NCBI GenBank assembly: GCA_002497985.1
Contig: DAFQ01000001.1
Location: 8,600-61,721, forward strand
Direction of reading: 5' to 3'
Source: Euryarchaeota archaeon UBA4
Lineage (GTDB): Archaea; Thermoplasmatota; Poseidoniia; Poseidoniales; Thalassarchaeaceae
Length of the DNA stretch: 53,122 nt
Shown here one piece after another: positions 52,497 to 53,122 of this stretch. Made by a program: the position numbers and the translations under genes. Position 1 is the stretch's first letter, and every line of letters begins with the position of its first letter. Under the pieces are notes generated by a model. That model saw only the letters and a program-made list of their open reading frames with translations. It was not told where the DNA came from and did no database searches.

Positions 52497-52962
52497 CCAA
52501 TGCATCTCCTATGGTCAGACCACGACCACTCGGCACATTAACGGAACGCTCGTGATCTTCCTCTGGCTCAACTAGGAGGATGATGCCAAGGGCTTTCTCA
52601 ATCTTTAGTGCAAGTGAATCGGATGGAACAATTCCGCCCTCTATCTTCTGAATGTCGTTCAGCCTCACATTGATTCTCTTGGCCAGTTCTCTTTGTTCCC
52701 ATCCTCTCGACTCTCTGGATTTCCTTACTCTGAGATGAAAGTCAGGAGCAATCTCCTTTTCTGGCTTTGGAGATTTGGTACTCATTCTAGACCTCGGTTC
52801 TTGTGGGGATATACTTGTTGGGGTCTGCTTTGGCATGTATCTTTCAATTACGAGTAAATTATTGGACTCTATACACCTAGAACAGCACCTCAATTTAGCC
52901 CCTGAGATCTCTGAAAGTAGGGTGGAGACACGCTCTGTCCCGCACATCTCACATGTTCCCAT
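52471..52962 (-). CDS. mbf1: Multiprotein bridging factor 1 (MBF1) transcription co-regulator
   Basis: Zinc-ribbon plus helix-turn-helix protein conserved in archaea and eukaryotes that bridges regulators to TBP and touches the ribosome. About 163 residues: N-terminal Zn ribbon CEMCG...CCSRC (residues 4-31), a basic linker, and a Cro-type HTH (VRKSRESRGWEQRELAKRI then DIQKIEGG) near 80-110. The ATG 52962 is preferred over a longer frame because CATATG lies about 27 nt upstream. It overlaps tsr3 by 26-35 nt. Confidence 0.92.
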   Translation of the reverse strand: MGTCEMCGTERVSTLLSEISGAKLRCCSRCIESNNLLVIERYMPKQTPTSISPQEPRSRMSTKSPKPEKEIAPDFHLRVRKSRESRGWEQRELAKRINVRLNDIQKIEGGIVPSDSLALKIEKALGIILLVEPEEDHERSVNVPSGRGLTIGDALDEFLSKGE

Positions 52963-53035
52963 GGCACAGACTGGGGCACATACCACATATGGATTGGGGT
53001 GACAAGTTGAAATCTACGTGCCCTTCCACATGTAC

Positions 53036-53122
53036 ATGGCTTCTGAGTCGGACTCCCACTCAAATGATACACAAGAGTCACTCAAGTCATCAGTCAGAAG
53101 GCTTCAATCAGAAATGAGGGAT
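53036..53122 (+). CDS. 5' end of a gene cut by the window end, possibly a coiled-coil N-terminus
   Basis: From ATG 53036 (or ATG 53030) the frame is open to the end: MASESDSHSNDTQESLKSSV, then a charged heptad-like stretch RRLQSEMRD. This looks like an acidic lead and a coiled coil, as found at the start of the proteasome-activating nucleotidase (PAN), but 29 residues are too few. It is divergent from mbf1. Confidence 0.45.
   Translation, partial: MASESDSHSNDTQESLKSSVRRLQSEMRD

Noticed and set aside
1..53122. tRNA, rRNA, CRISPR, insertion sequences or prophage
   Set aside because: No cloverleaf-like spacer, no repeat-spacer array, and no transposase, integrase or phage gene was seen; spacers are too short for most such elements.

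Overview
The window looks like chromosomal DNA from a euryarchaeal-grade archaeon, most likely a planktonic member of the Thermoplasmatota (Marine Group II / Poseidoniales-like). The evidence is gene content: archaeal RFC large subunit, PriS primase, proteasome alpha, exosome Rrp4/Rrp41/Rrp42, SBDS, prefoldin beta, Pcc1, eL43, EF-2 with a diphthamide site, archaeal GlyRS/ProRS/MetRS, TiaS, isopentenyl phosphate kinase and MBF1. Genes are tightly packed (many 1-40 nt overlaps) and no stretch above 300 nt lacks a gene. I saw no tRNA, rRNA, CRISPR array or insertion sequence. The lineage call is inferred from gene content and was not tested by a search.

Layout. 1-4 kb: a membrane protein and the potassium-uptake pair trkA-trkH. 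4-7.3 kb (minus): glyS-rfcL. 7.4-12.7 kb: a very large Lhr-type helicase. 12.7-16.4 kb: an archaeosortase divergent from a gmhA-like/gmhB-like heptose-phosphate pair, then tiaS and a small membrane protein. 16.4-19.5 kb: a RecA/KaiC-fold ATPase, a small tail-anchored protein, purB and dph6. 19.5-25 kb: the classic archaeal exosome-proteasome superoperon psmA-SBDS-rrp4-rrp41-rrp42-eL43-pcc1-pfdB and a following unknown gene. 25-27.7 kb (minus): ubiD-family gene, TPR-like protein and Nudix hydrolase. 27.7-31.1 kb: uS12, uS7, EF-2. 31.1-33.6 kb (minus): isopentenyl phosphate kinase and an IPP isomerase-prenyl diphosphate synthase fusion. 33.7-40.2 kb: zinc-ribbon protein, kptA, thiolase, coaBC, proS and two membrane proteins. 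40.2-45.4 kb: split transketolase and futalosine-pathway menaquinone genes mqnE, mqnA and mqnD. Interleaved with these is a half-length protein that closely resembles deoxyhypusine hydroxylase. 45.5-53.1 kb: priS, a polyproline protein, an RDD-like membrane protein, a CNNM/CBS protein, metG, tsr3, mbf1 and a truncated last gene.

How the genes fit together. Three themes recur. (1) Translation and RNA processing, including EF-2 with its diphthamide ligase Dph6 and tRNA/rRNA modification genes (TiaS, KptA, Tsr3, Pcc1). (2) Isoprenoids: a UbiD-family decarboxylase, IPK and an Idi-GGPPS fusion could be consecutive parts of the archaeal mevalonate route. (3) Menaquinone by the futalosine route. The most surprising gene is the 159-residue HEAT-repeat protein at 44112-44591. 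It carries both HE iron-ligand motifs at the 33-residue spacing of deoxyhypusine hydroxylase, an enzyme thought of as eukaryotic.

Gene-expression signals are visible. First genes often start about 24-29 nt after a TATA-like box (leaderless), while operon-internal genes tend to have GGTG-type Shine-Dalgarno sites about 5-7 nt before the start. At several divergent gene pairs one TATA-like box is placed so that it could serve both directions.
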